Origin: Streptomyces cyaneofuscatus
GTDB taxonomy: Bacteria; Actinomycetota; Actinomycetes; Streptomycetales; Streptomycetaceae
Direction: 5' to 3'
DNA: 64,000 bases
NCBI RefSeq assembly: GCF_000718135.1
Contig: NZ_JOEM01000024.1
Span: 1 to 64,000, forward strand
Positions 9,820 to 20,569 of the stretch are shown here, in pieces. Every line of letters starts with the position of its first letter. Position 1 is the first letter of the stretch. A model generated the notes under the pieces. It was not told the DNA's origin. It saw nothing but the letters and a program-made list of their open reading frames with translations, and searched no databases. The translations under genes were made by a program, and so were the position numbers.

Positions 9820-10752
9820 ATGAAGCTCGTCTTCGCCGGTACCCCCGAGGTCGCCGTCCCCGCCCTGGACGCCCTGATCGCCTCCGACCGCCATGAGGTG
9901 GCCGCCGTCGTGACCCGTCCCGACGCCCCCGCCGGGCGCGGCCGCCGGCTGGTGGCCAGTCCGGTGGCCGAGCGGGCGGCGGAGGCCGGGATCGAGGTCC
10001 TCAAGCCGGCGAAGCCCCGGGACGAGGAGTTCCTCGCCCGGCTGCGCGAGATCGCCCCGGACTGCTGCCCGGTCGTCGCCTACGGGGCCCTGCTGCCCAA
10101 GGTGGCCCTGGACGTGCCCGCCCGCGGCTGGGTCAACCTCCACTTCTCGCTGCTGCCCGCCTGGCGGGGCGCCGCCCCCGTACAGCACTCGGTGATGGCC
10201 GGGGACGAGGTGACCGGTGCCTCGACCTTCCTGATCGAGGAGGGGCTCGACTCCGGCCCGGTGTACGGGGTCCTCACCGAGGAGATCCGCCCCACCGACA
10301 CCAGCGGCGACCTGCTCACCCGGCTCGCCTTCGCCGGTGCCGGGCTGCTCGCGGCCACCATGGACGGCATCGAGGACGGCACCCTGCACGCCGTGCCGCA
10401 GCCCCACGACGGCGTCACCCTGGCCCCGAAGATCACCGTCGAGGACGCCCAGATCATCTGGTCGGCCCCCGCCCTCCGCGTCGACCGCGTGGTGCGCGGC
10501 TGTACCCCCGCGCCCGGCGCCTGGACCCTGTTCCGGGGCGAGCGGCTCAAGCTCATCCAGGCGACGCCCGTCCTGGACCGCACCGACCTGGCGCCCGGCG
10601 AGCTCTCGGCGGCGAAGAACAACGTGTACGTGGGCACCGGATCGCACGCCGTCGAGCTGCTCTGGGTCCAGCCGCAGGGCAAGAAGCCGATGAAGGCCGC
10701 CGACTGGGCGCGCGGCGTCCGCATCGTCCACGGCGAGCTGCTGGGGTCGTAG
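9820..10752 (+). CDS. fmt: Methionyl-tRNA formyltransferase
   Basis: Formylates Met-tRNA(fMet) with 10-formyl-THF for translation initiation. The 310-residue protein starts [19 protein letters not shown]; the catalytic [18 protein letters not shown] motif lies near residue 105, and the C-terminal tRNA-binding OB-like domain runs from about residue 205. I chose ATG 9820, giving the usual N-terminus; an upstream in-frame start at 9772 would add 16 unconserved residues. The next gene is rsmB, the common fmt-rsmB order, here 130 bases apart with tandem repeats between. Confidence 0.95.
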   Translation: MKLVFAGTPEVAVPALDALIASDRHEVAAVVTRPDAPAGRGRRLVASPVAERAAEAGIEVLKPAKPRDEEFLARLREIAPDCCPVVAYGALLPKVALDVPARGWVNLHFSLLPAWRGAAPVQHSVMAGDEVTGASTFLIEEGLDSGPVYGVLTEEIRPTDTSGDLLTRLAFAGAGLLAATMDGIEDGTLHAVPQPHDGVTLAPKITVEDAQIIWSAPALRVDRVVRGCTPAPGAWTLFRGERLKLIQATPVLDRTDLAPGELSAAKNNVYVGTGSHAVELLWVQPQGKKPMKAADWARGVRIVHGELLGS

Positions 10753-10818
10753 AACCTCCCGAACGAGAGGGCCGCGGAGCCTTCCGTACGAGAGGGCGTA
10801 GAACCTTCCGTACGGGAG
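10750..10818 (+). repeat. 24-25 bp tandem repeat starting at the fmt stop codon
   Basis: Three imperfect units begin at 10752, 10777 and 10801 (consensus GAACCTTCCGTACGAGAGGG), the last one partial. The TAG stop of fmt belongs to the first unit and recurs at 10799. The repeat fills the first half of the fmt-rsmB gap. Confidence 0.7.
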
Positions 10819-10882
10819 CCCGGGGACGGCGACGTACGCTGGGAGAGTTCGACTTCCTCACCCTCTGCGGAGCACCTTTCAC

Positions 10883-12316
10883 GTGAACGACCAGCCGCGT
10901 CGCCGTCCCGCCAAGCCCCACCGCCGCCCCCAGAAGGACCCCGTCCGGTTCCTCGCCTTCGAGGCGCTGCGGGCCGTCGACGAGCGGGACGCGTACGCCA
11001 ACCTCGTGCTGCCCCCGCTGCTGAAGAAGGCCCGCGCCAAGGGTGACTTCGACGCCCGGGACGCGGCGCTGGCGACCGAGCTGGTCTACGGGACGCTGCG
11101 CCGCCAGGGCACGTACGACGCGATCGTGGCGGCCTGCATCGACCGGCCGCTCCGCGAGGTCGACCCGCCGGTCCTGGACGTCCTGAACATGGGCGTCCAC
11201 CAGCTGCTCGGCACCCGCATCCCCACCCACGCGGCCGTCTCCGCCAGTGTGGAGCTGGCCCGGGTGGTGCTGGGCGAGGGGCGGGCGAAGTTCGTCAACG
11301 CGGTGCTGCGCAAGGTGACCGCGCACGACCTGGACGGCTGGGTGGAGAAGGTCGCGCCCTCGTACGAGGAGGACGCCGAGGACCACCTCTCCATCGTCCA
11401 CTCGCACCCGCGCTGGATCGTCTCGGCGCTCTGGGACGCGCTGGGCGGCGGCCGCGCCGGGATCGAGGACCTGCTGGAGGCCGACAACGAGCGGCCCGAG
11501 GTGACCCTGGTGGCCCGCCCCGGCCGCTCCACCACCGACGAGCTGGAGAAGGCGCTCGGCGACGAGAACTCGCTGCCGGGCCGCTGGTCCCCGTACGCCG
11601 TCCGGATGGCCGAGGGCGGCGAGCCCGGCGCGCTCACGGCCGTCCAGGAGGGCCGGGCGGGCGTCCAGGACGAGGGTAGCCAGCTGGTCGCCGCCGCGCT
11701 CGCCGCCGCCCCCGTGGAGGGCCGGGACACCCGCTGGCTGGACGGCTGCGCCGGCCCCGGCGGGAAGGCCGCCCTGCTGGCCGCCCTCGCCGCCGACCGG
11801 GGCGCGACCCTGCTCGCCGCCGAGAAGCAGCCGCACCGGGCCCGGCTGGTCGAGCGGGCGCTCTCCGGCAACCCGGGTCCGTACCAGGTGGTCACCGCCG
11901 ACGGCACCCGCCCGCCGTGGCTCCCCGGCACCTTCGACCGCATCCTGATGGACGTGCCGTGCTCCGGTCTGGGCGCGCTGCGCCGCCGCCCGGAAGCCCG
12001 CTGGCGCCGTCGCGCCGAGGACCTGGAGAGCTTCGCGCCGCTCCAACGCGGGCTGCTGCGCGAGGCGTTGAAGGCCGTACGCGTCGGAGGCCTCGTCGGC
12101 TACGCGACCTGCTCGCCGCATCTCGCGGAGACCCGGGTGGTCGTCGAGGACGTCCTGAAGGGGCGCGGCGGCGAGCCGGTGGAGGCCGAGTGGGTCGACG
12201 CCAGGCCGCTGATGCCGGGGGTGCCCGCGCTGGGGGACGGGCCCGACGTCCAGCTCTGGCCGCATCTGCACGGGACGGACGCCATGTATCTCGCTCTGCT
12301 GCGCAGGACCGGCTGA
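10883..12316 (+). CDS. rsmB: 16S rRNA m5C967 methyltransferase RsmB (Fmu/Sun)
   Basis: Methylates C967 of 16S rRNA using SAM. The 477-residue protein has an N-terminal NusB-like RNA-binding domain (about residues 20-160, AFEALRAVDERDAYANLVLP) and a C-terminal Rossmann methyltransferase. SAM-binding motif I is CAGPGGKAALLAAL near residue 289, and the two catalytic cysteines lie in DVPCSGLGALRRRPEARW and YATCSPHLAET. It starts at GTG 10883. It follows fmt, then rpe, as in many actinobacteria. Confidence 0.93.
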   Translation: MNDQPRRRPAKPHRRPQKDPVRFLAFEALRAVDERDAYANLVLPPLLKKARAKGDFDARDAALATELVYGTLRRQGTYDAIVAACIDRPLREVDPPVLDVLNMGVHQLLGTRIPTHAAVSASVELARVVLGEGRAKFVNAVLRKVTAHDLDGWVEKVAPSYEEDAEDHLSIVHSHPRWIVSALWDALGGGRAGIEDLLEADNERPEVTLVARPGRSTTDELEKALGDENSLPGRWSPYAVRMAEGGEPGALTAVQEGRAGVQDEGSQLVAAALAAAPVEGRDTRWLDGCAGPGGKAALLAALAADRGATLLAAEKQPHRARLVERALSGNPGPYQVVTADGTRPPWLPGTFDRILMDVPCSGLGALRRRPEARWRRRAEDLESFAPLQRGLLREALKAVRVGGLVGYATCSPHLAETRVVVEDVLKGRGGEPVEAEWVDARPLMPGVPALGDGPDVQLWPHLHGTDAMYLALLRRTG

Positions 12317-12464
12317 ATATCGCCCCGTCACAGGGCCCTCCCGGAAGGTAAAGTAAAAGCAAAGCGCAGGCAAAATGCGCAGAATGTGCAAACTGTGATG
12401 GCCGGGTGAGCCTTCGGCGACCGCCGAGGCGGGGAACCGGCGCGGAACGTGGCAGGCTTGGGGC

Positions 12465-13148
12465 ATGGCGCAGATCAACCCCAGCATCCTGTCCGCCGAT
12501 TTCGCGCGTCTCGCCGAGGAGGCGAAGGCCGTCGAAGGCGCGGACTGGCTCCATGTCGACGTGATGGACAACCACTTCGTGCCCAACCTGACCCTCGGCG
12601 TGCCGATCGTCGAGGCGCTCGGGAAGGCCACGGACACCCCGCTGGACTGCCACCTCATGATCGAGGACCCGGACCGCTGGGCCCCGAGTTACGTGGAGGC
12701 GGGCGCCGGCTCGGTCACCTTCCACGTGGAGGCCGCGGCGGCCCCGGTGCGCCTGGCGCGCGAGATCCGGGCGAAGGGGGCGCGGGCGTCGATGGCGCTC
12801 AAGCCCGCGACGCCCATCGAGCCGTACGAGGACCTGCTCCCCGAGCTCGACATGCTGCTGATCATGACGGTCGAGCCGGGCTTCGGCGGCCAGGCCTTCC
12901 TGGACATCATGCTGCCGAAGATCCGCCGCACCCGGGAGCTGATCGGCAAGCACGGCCTGGAGCTGTGGCTCCAGGTCGACGGCGGTGTCTCCTCCACCAC
13001 GATCGAGCGCTGCGCCGAGGCAGGCGCCGATGTCTTCGTCGCGGGTTCGGCGGTCTACGGGGCCGAGGATCCGGCGGCCGCGGTGCGGGGTCTGCGGGCC
13101 CAGGCGGAGGCGGTCACGGCCGCCGCGCCCTGGGCATGCGGCCACTGA
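12465..13148 (+). CDS. rpe: Ribulose-phosphate 3-epimerase
   Basis: Interconverts ribulose 5-phosphate and xylulose 5-phosphate in the pentose phosphate pathway. The 227-residue TIM barrel has the metal-site motifs [12 protein letters not shown] near residue 31 and [10 protein letters not shown] near residue 63. The flexible-loop motif [12 protein letters not shown] and the phosphate-binding QVDGGVSS with VAGSAVYG are also present. The 148-base gap before it is unusually A-rich (around 12345-12400) and probably holds the promoter. Confidence 0.95.
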   Translation: MAQINPSILSADFARLAEEAKAVEGADWLHVDVMDNHFVPNLTLGVPIVEALGKATDTPLDCHLMIEDPDRWAPSYVEAGAGSVTFHVEAAAAPVRLAREIRAKGARASMALKPATPIEPYEDLLPELDMLLIMTVEPGFGGQAFLDIMLPKIRRTRELIGKHGLELWLQVDGGVSSTTIERCAEAGADVFVAGSAVYGAEDPAAAVRGLRAQAEAVTAAAPWACGH

Positions 13149-13250
13149 ACAAAGGGCAGATGAACGCGGCCCGACGGGGCCGATCAAGGATCGCCGGATC
13201 TGACAGGATGAAGGCGTATCGGGCGTGTGAACAGCAGTGAGGAGATCGCG

Positions 13251-14276
13251 GTGTCTGGCATCTCGGCGGGTCGGTCAGCCATGCGGATGGGACCCGCGGA
13301 GCTGGTGCAGGCGGCGGCCATGGCCCGCCGGTTCTACCTGGAGGGCAAGTCCAAGATCCAGATCGCCGAGGAGTTCGGCGTCAGCCGCTTCAAGGTGGCC
13401 CGGGTCCTGGAGACGGCCCTGGAGCGTGATCTCGTACGGATCGAGATCCGGGTACCGGCCGAGCTGGACGCCGAACGCTCCGACGCGCTCCGGGCCCGCT
13501 ACGGGCTGCGCCACGCGGTCGTCGTCGAGTCCCCGGCCGAGGAGCAGGACGACGCCCCCGACCCGGAGAACCTCGGCGAGGTCGCGGCCGACCTCCTCGG
13601 CGAGCTGGTGGCCGAGGGCGATGTGCTCGGCCTGGCCTGGGGCCGCTCCACCATCCACATGGCGGCGGCGCTGGACCGGCTCCCGCCTTGCACGGTCGTC
13701 CAGCTGACCGGGGTCTACGACGCGGGCACCGCCGAGCGCGGCTCCGTCGAGGCGGTCCGCCGGGCCGCCCAGGTCTCCGGCGGCGAGGCCCACCCGATCT
13801 ACGCCCCGATGCTGCTGCCCGACCCGGCGACGGCCGCAGCCCTGCGCGAGCAGACCGGCATCGCCCGCGCCTTCGAGTACTTCGACAAGGTGACGGTCGC
13901 CGCGGTCTCCATCGGCTCCTGGGAGCCGGGCATCTCCACCGTCCACGACATGCTCTCCGACGAGGAGCGCGCCCACTACGCCTCCCTCGGCGTCGCCGCC
14001 GAGATGTCCGCCCACCTCTTCGACTCCGACGGCCGAAGAGTCGGCCGCGACCTGGGCGAGCGTTGCATCACCGTGGAGGCGGACCGGCTGCGCCGGATCC
14101 CCGAGGTGGTGGCGATCGCGGGCGGCCTGCGCAAGGCGGCCGCGATCGGAGCCGTACTGCGCTCGGGCCTGGTCACCAGCCTGGTGACGGACACCGCCGC
14201 GGCCGACTACCTGCTCACCGAGTCGCCGGCCGGGGTCCGCCCGGCGTTGGAGCGGGCCGACCCGGACGGTGAGTGA
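13251..14276 (+). CDS. SorC/DeoR-type sugar-binding transcriptional regulator
   Basis: A 341-residue regulator. An N-terminal helix-turn-helix lies at about residues 20-60 (KSKIQIAEEFGVSRFKVARV). The C-terminal sugar-phosphate-binding domain of the SorC/CggR type includes GDVLGLAWGRSTIHMAAAL and a late VAIAGGLRKAAAI segment. GTG 13251 is chosen because GAGGAG stands seven bases before it; an upstream GTG at 13227 lacks this. Proteins of this family respond to sugar phosphates, and the adjacent rpe suggests a pentose-phosphate or ribonucleoside signal, but the ligand is not visible. It is convergent with the terpene cyclase gene. Confidence 0.88.
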   Translation: MSGISAGRSAMRMGPAELVQAAAMARRFYLEGKSKIQIAEEFGVSRFKVARVLETALERDLVRIEIRVPAELDAERSDALRARYGLRHAVVVESPAEEQDDAPDPENLGEVAADLLGELVAEGDVLGLAWGRSTIHMAAALDRLPPCTVVQLTGVYDAGTAERGSVEAVRRAAQVSGGEAHPIYAPMLLPDPATAAALREQTGIARAFEYFDKVTVAAVSIGSWEPGISTVHDMLSDEERAHYASLGVAAEMSAHLFDSDGRRVGRDLGERCITVEADRLRRIPEVVAIAGGLRKAAAIGAVLRSGLVTSLVTDTAAADYLLTESPAGVRPALERADPDGE

Positions 14277-14298
14277 CCGGGAGCGGAAACGTACGTAC

Positions 14299-14336
14299 GG
14301 AGGCCGGACACCCCTGACACGGGGTGCCCGGCCTCC
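14299..14336. terminator. Bidirectional terminator
   Basis: GGAGGCCGG (14299-14307) pairs with CCGGCCTCC (14328-14336), and inside it CACCCC (14309-14314) pairs with GGGGTG (14321-14326). It lies between convergent genes and can serve both. Confidence 0.75.
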
Positions 14337-14381
14337 TCACGTAACGCCTCGGCTCCGGCTCACGTAACGCCTCAGCCCTGC
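14336..14381. repeat. 23 bp tandem duplication at the terpene cyclase 3' end
   Basis: Two units (14336-14358 and 14359-14381) share the first 15 bases, CTCACGTAACGCCTC, and match at 19 of 23 positions. The second unit contains the TGA of the minus-strand terpene cyclase gene. Confidence 0.7.
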
Positions 14382-15442
14382 CGCGGCGCCTCCGCCGCGC
14401 ACGGCGCCGCGGCCTCCGCGTGGTCGGGCGCTATGCCCAGCACGGTCTCCTCCAGATACTCCTGGGGCTCCTCGTACTGGCCCACGTCGGCCGGGTTGTA
14501 GCGCGGGGTCTGGCGCGACCAGTCCAGGTTCCCGCGCATCCAGCTGCGCATTCCTTCGAGGTAGGGCACCAGCAGGCCGGTCAGCTCCGGGTACATCTCC
14601 AGCAGCTCGTCCTCGGCGGTCAGGAACCGCTCCGTCTCCAGCGCCAGCCGCTCCGCGACATGGTCCAGCGCCTGCTGCTCGCCGAGGCCCCGGTGGTGGC
14701 GGACCAGGTGGACGAGGTTGTGGATCTCGCCGAGCACCTGCTCCTTCTCGAAGGAGTAGACGTCGTTGGCCCAGCACACGTGGTTGCAGGAGGCTTCCAG
14801 GGCGGTGATGAACCGGGGGTCGTTGTGGAGCGACTCCGGAGCCTCGATGCCGGTGACGATCTCTATGAGGTCCATGCAGACGTGGATCGCCCCGGTGTGC
14901 CGCCGCTTGGCGATGTACGTCTCCTCGGACGGCACCACGTCGTTGGCGCGGTTGCCCGCCTCCCAGGTGGTGGCCGTCGTGAGGTAGGTGATCAGATGCC
15001 AGGCGAACCGGGTCCGCCAGTGGGGTGCCGCGTTCGGCGTCGTACGTTCCCACAGGTCCATCAGGGCGATCACGGCGGCCGGCAGCTCCTCGCCCCCCAG
15101 GGGGCCCGGAGCGGCACCCTCCACGACGGCGCGCATCCGCTCGACCACGGCGCGCACCAGCTCGGGCGAGCGGCCGAGGTGGCCGTCGTCCAGCTGGTCG
15201 TCGACGAGGAAGAGCCAGACGAACCAGTCGGCCACCAGATCGAGGTGTTCCGGTCCGGCCGTCGGGTAGACCATGCCGACGAACGCGCCGAAATCGGCTT
15301 GTTCGAAGCGGTTCATCGCGGACTCGCGGTGCACCAGGCCCGTCTGTCTGATCCAGGTGGCCAGGTGACCGCGTGTGTGCCCGACGTGCGGGTTCGTCCG
15401 CTGGGGGAACGGGCAGTAGATGTCCGGCAGTTCGCTGTCCAC
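14372..15442 (-). CDS. Class I terpene cyclase (sesquiterpene type)
   Basis: A 356-residue cyclase that should convert farnesyl diphosphate (or a homologue) to a cyclic terpene. It has the acid-rich metal-binding motif DDQLDDG (residues 81-87), the NSE triad NDVYSFEKE (226-234) and a C-terminal RY pair (TPRYN). No prenyltransferase or P450 lies next to it, so the product may be the released terpene. From memory, S. griseus has an epicubenol synthase at an apparently equivalent locus, making (+)-epicubenol a reasonable guess; this needs sequence comparison. GTG 15442 is chosen; a TTG at 15469 is possible. Confidence 0.88.
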   Translation of the reverse strand: MDSELPDIYCPFPQRTNPHVGHTRGHLATWIRQTGLVHRESAMNRFEQADFGAFVGMVYPTAGPEHLDLVADWFVWLFLVDDQLDDGHLGRSPELVRAVVERMRAVVEGAAPGPLGGEELPAAVIALMDLWERTTPNAAPHWRTRFAWHLITYLTTATTWEAGNRANDVVPSEETYIAKRRHTGAIHVCMDLIEIVTGIEAPESLHNDPRFITALEASCNHVCWANDVYSFEKEQVLGEIHNLVHLVRHHRGLGEQQALDHVAERLALETERFLTAEDELLEMYPELTGLLVPYLEGMRSWMRGNLDWSRQTPRYNPADVGQYEEPQEYLEETVLGIAPDHAEAAAPCAAEAPRQG

Positions 15443-15605
15443 AGGCGGATCTGGATCCTCTCCGGTCAAACGGTGTGCCGGGGCTGCCGATGTGCCGGAG
15501 CGGCACCTCGGACACCCCCGAGACCTGCGGCTTTGAAGCTACCTGACCCCTTGTCACCGGGTCCAGGGATGGTGATCACGAATGAATCGGATCCCGTTCG
15601 GGTAG

Positions 15606-17228
<1,623 letters not shown>

Positions 17229-17250
17229 TCCCGCAGAACCAGTGACACGC

Positions 17251-17285
17251 CCGCCCCTTCCGGTGATTCCCGCCGGGAGGGGCGG
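17251..17285 (+). terminator. Terminator after guaB1
   Basis: CCGCCCCTTCCGG (17251-17263) and CCGGGAGGGGCGG (17273-17285) pair at 12 of 13 positions around a 9-base loop, 22 bases after the stop. Confidence 0.7.
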
Positions 17286-17322
17286 TGTCGTACCCGGCCT
17301 TCCGAAGCGGTCGGTATCCCAC

Positions 17323-17337
17323 TTCAACTCTGTTGAA
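17323..17337. promoter_or_regulatory. Inverted repeat upstream of the aldehyde dehydrogenase gene
   Basis: TTCAAC-TCT-GTTGAA is a perfect 6-bp inverted repeat 55 bases before the start codon, in an AT-rich stretch unlike the surroundings. It is a likely operator or overlaps the promoter; the Lrp-type regulator two genes down is one candidate to bind it. Confidence 0.45.
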
Positions 17338-17392
17338 ACATAAGTAATATGAAGCGCAATCAGCTGCCTGCCTCTCTGCGGTAAGGGATCTC

Positions 17393-18850
17393 ATGTCCTT
17401 TTTCACTGACCTGGCCCATCAGTACATCGACGGTGAGTGGAGGCCGGGGAAGGGGTCCTGGGACATCATCGACTTCAACCCTTTCAACGGCGAGAAGCTC
17501 GCCTCGATCCCCGTGGCCACCGCCGAAGAGGTCGACCAGGCCTACCGCGCCGCCCAGCATGCCCAGCAGGCGTGGGCCGACACCAACCCGTACGCCCGGC
17601 GCACGGTCCTGGAGAAGGCGCTGAAGATCGTCGAGGAGCGCGAGCCGGAGATCGCCGAGGCCATCGTCGCCGAGCTCGGCGGCACCCACCTGAAGGCCGG
17701 CTTCGAGCTGCACCTGGCCAAGGAGTTCCTGCGCGAGGCCATCCAGCTCGCCCTGCGCCCGGCCGGCCAGATCCTCCCCTCGCCGACCGAGGGCAAGGAG
17801 AACCGCGTCTACCGGGTGCCCGTGGGGGTCGTCGGGGTCATCAGCCCCTTCAACTTCCCCTTCCTGCTCTCCCTCAAGTCCGTCGCCCCCGCTCTCGCCC
17901 TCGGCAACGCGGTCGTCCTCAAGCCGCACCAGAACACCCCGATCTGCGGCGGCACCCTGCTGGCCAAGGTCTTCGAGGACGCGGGCCTGCCCGCCGGGCT
18001 CCTCAACGTCGTCGTCACCGACATCGCCGAGATCGGCGACACCCTGCTGGAGCACCCCGTACCGCAGGTCATCTCCTTCACCGGCTCCGACAAGGTCGGC
18101 CGGCACGTCGCGACCGTCTGCGCCGCCAACCTCAAGCGCGTCGTCCTCGAACTCGGCGGCAACAGCGCCCTGATCGTGCTGGACGACGCCGATGTGGACT
18201 ACGCGGTCGACGCCGCGGTCTTCAGCCGCTACGTCCACCAGGGCCAGGTCTGCATGGCCGCCAACCGGATCCTGATCGACCGGGCGATCGAGGCGGAATT
18301 CACCGAGAAGTTCGTCGCCAAGGTCGCATCGCTCACCGTCGGTGACCCGGCCGACCCGGCCACCCAGATCGGCCCGCTGATCAACTCCTCGCAGGCCGAG
18401 TCCATCTCCCGGCTCGTCGACGAGACCGTCGAGTCCGGTGCCACCGCCCTGCTCCACGGCCGCGCCGACGGCAACCTGGTCAGCCCCTCCGTACTGACCG
18501 GCCTCCCCGCCGACTCGCCCGTCCTCCAGCAGGAGATCTTCGGCCCGGTCGCCCTGCTCGTCCCCTTCGACGGCGAGGACGAGGCCGTCCGTATCGCCAA
18601 CGACACCCCGTACGGGCTCAGCGGCGCCGTCCACACCGGCAACATCGAGCGCGGCGTGCGGGTCGGGCAGCGCATCCACACCGGCATGATCCACATCAAC
18701 GACGGCACCGTCCACGACGAGCCGATCGTCCCCTTCGGCGGCGAGAAGAGCTCGGGCCTCGGCCGGCTGAACGGCGAGTCGATGGTGGAGGCCTTCACCA
18801 CCCAGAAGTGGATCTCCGTCCAGCACGGCCGCTCGCAGTTCCCGTTCTGA
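17393..18850 (+). CDS. Aldehyde dehydrogenase family protein (benzaldehyde/semialdehyde type)
   Basis: A 485-residue NAD(P)-dependent aldehyde dehydrogenase. It shows the oxyanion asparagine in ISPFNFPFLLS, the general base in LELGGNSALIVL, the catalytic cysteine in HQGQVCMAANRI and the FGPVALLVPFDG motif. The sequence style is that of benzaldehyde/vanillin-type dehydrogenases, but the substrate cannot be read off. It is followed by an Lrp regulator and a DavA/DavB-like lysine catabolic pair on the same strand, so it might oxidise an amine-derived semialdehyde; this is inference only. Its stop codon begins a fourfold 25-bp tandem repeat. Confidence 0.88.
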   Translation: MSFFTDLAHQYIDGEWRPGKGSWDIIDFNPFNGEKLASIPVATAEEVDQAYRAAQHAQQAWADTNPYARRTVLEKALKIVEEREPEIAEAIVAELGGTHLKAGFELHLAKEFLREAIQLALRPAGQILPSPTEGKENRVYRVPVGVVGVISPFNFPFLLSLKSVAPALALGNAVVLKPHQNTPICGGTLLAKVFEDAGLPAGLLNVVVTDIAEIGDTLLEHPVPQVISFTGSDKVGRHVATVCAANLKRVVLELGGNSALIVLDDADVDYAVDAAVFSRYVHQGQVCMAANRILIDRAIEAEFTEKFVAKVASLTVGDPADPATQIGPLINSSQAESISRLVDETVESGATALLHGRADGNLVSPSVLTGLPADSPVLQQEIFGPVALLVPFDGEDEAVRIANDTPYGLSGAVHTGNIERGVRVGQRIHTGMIHINDGTVHDEPIVPFGGEKSSGLGRLNGESMVEAFTTQKWISVQHGRSQFPF

Positions 18851-18948
18851 CGGCCTGCCCCGCCAGCTCTTCCGACTGCCTGCCCCGCCAGCCGTTCCGA
18901 CAGCCTGCGCCACCGGCCGTTCCGACGGCCTGCCCCGCCGCACCGGGC
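18849..18948 (+). repeat. Four tandem 25 bp repeats at the aldehyde dehydrogenase stop codon
   Basis: Units start at 18849, 18874, 18899 and 18924. The consensus is GACGGCCTGCCCCGCCAGCC followed by GTTCC, and the last unit diverges at its end. The GA of the first unit is part of the TGA stop. There are no spacers, so it is not a CRISPR array. Confidence 0.8.
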
Positions 18949-19043
18949 GCGCCCCGGGCGGCGGCCCGTGGTCTACTGCGGGAGGCGGCACACCCGCCGC
19001 CTCCCGCCGGCCAGACCCACCGCAGAGAAGTGAACCGCCCGAC

Positions 19044-19502
19044 GTGCGCCTGAACGACCTCGACGAACGCATCGTCCACGCCCTCGCCGAAGACGCCCGG
19101 CGCTCCTACGCCGACATCGGCGCGATCGTCGGCCTCTCCGCCCCCGCCGTGAAACGCCGCGTCGACCGGCTCCGCGCCGAAGGTGCGATCACCGGCTTCA
19201 CCGTGCGCGTCGACCCGGCCGCGCTCGGCTGGGAGACCGAGGGGTTCATCGAGATCTACTGCAGCCGCAACACCTCCCCGGAAGCGATCAGGCAGGGCCT
19301 CGCCCGCTATCCGGAGATCGCCGCCGCCTCCACCGTCACCGGCGAGGCGGACGCGGTGGTCCAGGTCTTCGCCGCCGACATGCGCCACTTCGAGCAGGTG
19401 CTGGAGCGGATCGCGGGGGAGCCGTACGTGGAGCGTACGAAGTCGGTGCTGGTGCTCTCACCGCTGCTGCGCCGGTACTCGGCGGAGGCCCCGCCGGCCT
19501 AG
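19044..19502 (+). CDS. Lrp/AsnC-family transcriptional regulator
   Basis: A 152-residue regulator. The N-terminal AsnC helix-turn-helix is residues 4-60 (LNDLDERIVHALAEDARRSY then LSAPAVKRRVDRLRAEG). The C-terminal RAM effector domain is an alpha/beta sandwich (about 65-145, VTGEADAVVQVFAADM). Such proteins sense amino acids. The gene lies directly upstream of the amidase/monooxygenase pair for lysine breakdown and downstream of the aldehyde dehydrogenase, so lysine or a related amino acid is the likely signal. It starts at GTG 19044. Confidence 0.9.
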   Translation: MRLNDLDERIVHALAEDARRSYADIGAIVGLSAPAVKRRVDRLRAEGAITGFTVRVDPAALGWETEGFIEIYCSRNTSPEAIRQGLARYPEIAAASTVTGEADAVVQVFAADMRHFEQVLERIAGEPYVERTKSVLVLSPLLRRYSAEAPPA

Positions 19503-19723
19503 CGGTCACCGGGCGTTCCGGGGCCTGCTCCGGCCGGAAACAGGTGGCGCACATCACCCCGCTGACCTGCGGTGATGGCGGACGCAACGTTTCGCCGTCT
19601 CAGCGCCTGAGCGCGCAACGAATCGACGGTCGGTGCGCAACACTCGCGCCTTGTCCGGGCCGATCCGGGCCACGTACCTTCGATACGTCTCCCCACCCCC
19701 GCCCGCACCGCCCGAGGTCAGCC

Positions 19724-20521
19724 ATGCCGCCGTTGCGTACCGCCCTGCTCCAGAGCTCCGGCCGGCCCGGTGCCGTCGCCGAGAACCTGAAGGTGCTGGA
19801 CGAGGCCGCCGCGCGCGCCGCCGCGTCGGGCGCCCGGCTGCTGGTCGCACCCGAGCTGTTCCTCACCGGGTACGCCATCGGTGACGCCGTCCCCGAGCTG
19901 GCCGAGCCCGCCGACGGCCCCGGCGCCCGGGCCGTCGCCGAGATCGCCGTACGCCACGGCATCGCCGTCCTCTACGGCTACCCGGAGCGCGACGGCGAGC
20001 GGATCTTCAACGCCTCCCAGCTCATCGGCCCCGACGGCGCGTCGCTGGCCAACTACCGCAAGACCCACCTCTTCGGCTGCTTCGAGCAGGAGTGGTTCAC
20101 CCCCGGCGAGCAGGCCGTGGTCCAGGCCGACCTGGACGGCCTTCGGATCGGCCTGCTGATCTGCTACGACGTCGAGTTCCCGGAGAACGTCCGGGCGCAC
20201 GCGCTGGCCGGCACCGACCTGCTGCTGGTGCCCACCGCGCAGATGCACCCGTTCCAGTTCGTCGCCGAGTCCGTCATCCCCGTACGGGCCTTCGAGAGCC
20301 AGATGTACGTGGCGTACGTCAACCGCACCGGCCCGGAAGGCGAGTTCGAGTTCGTCGGGCTGAGCTGCCTGGCCGGCCCCGACGGCACCGTGCGCACCCG
20401 CGCCGGCCGCGGCGAGGAACTGGTGATCGGTGAGGTGGACCCGGAGTTCCTGGCCGCCTCCCGCGCCGCCAACCCGTATCTGAACGACCGCCGCCCCGGC
20501 CTCTACGGCTCCCTCGCCTGA
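19724..20521 (+). CDS. Carbon-nitrogen hydrolase, DavA-like (5-aminovaleramidase candidate)
   Basis: A 265-residue nitrilase-superfamily amidase. The Glu-Lys-Cys triad is visible in APELFLTGY, YRKTHLFGCFE and LLICYDVEFPEN. Length and sequence style fit DavA, which hydrolyses 5-aminovaleramide to 5-aminovalerate. The next gene, 48 bases downstream, encodes the matching flavin monooxygenase that makes the amide, which strongly supports the pairing. ATG 19724 is preferred; it has GAGG upstream and starts at the conserved strand (LRTALLQ). Confidence 0.85.
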   Translation: MPPLRTALLQSSGRPGAVAENLKVLDEAAARAAASGARLLVAPELFLTGYAIGDAVPELAEPADGPGARAVAEIAVRHGIAVLYGYPERDGERIFNASQLIGPDGASLANYRKTHLFGCFEQEWFTPGEQAVVQADLDGLRIGLLICYDVEFPENVRAHALAGTDLLLVPTAQMHPFQFVAESVIPVRAFESQMYVAYVNRTGPEGEFEFVGLSCLAGPDGTVRTRAGRGEELVIGEVDPEFLAASRAANPYLNDRRPGLYGSLA

Positions 20522-20569
20522 GCCCGCCTCCTCCCCGAACTTCCGTACCGCGCAAGGAGTCCGTACCCC

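Noticed and set aside
18849..18948. CRISPR array
   Set aside because: The 25-bp units are contiguous with no unique spacers, and there are no cas genes.
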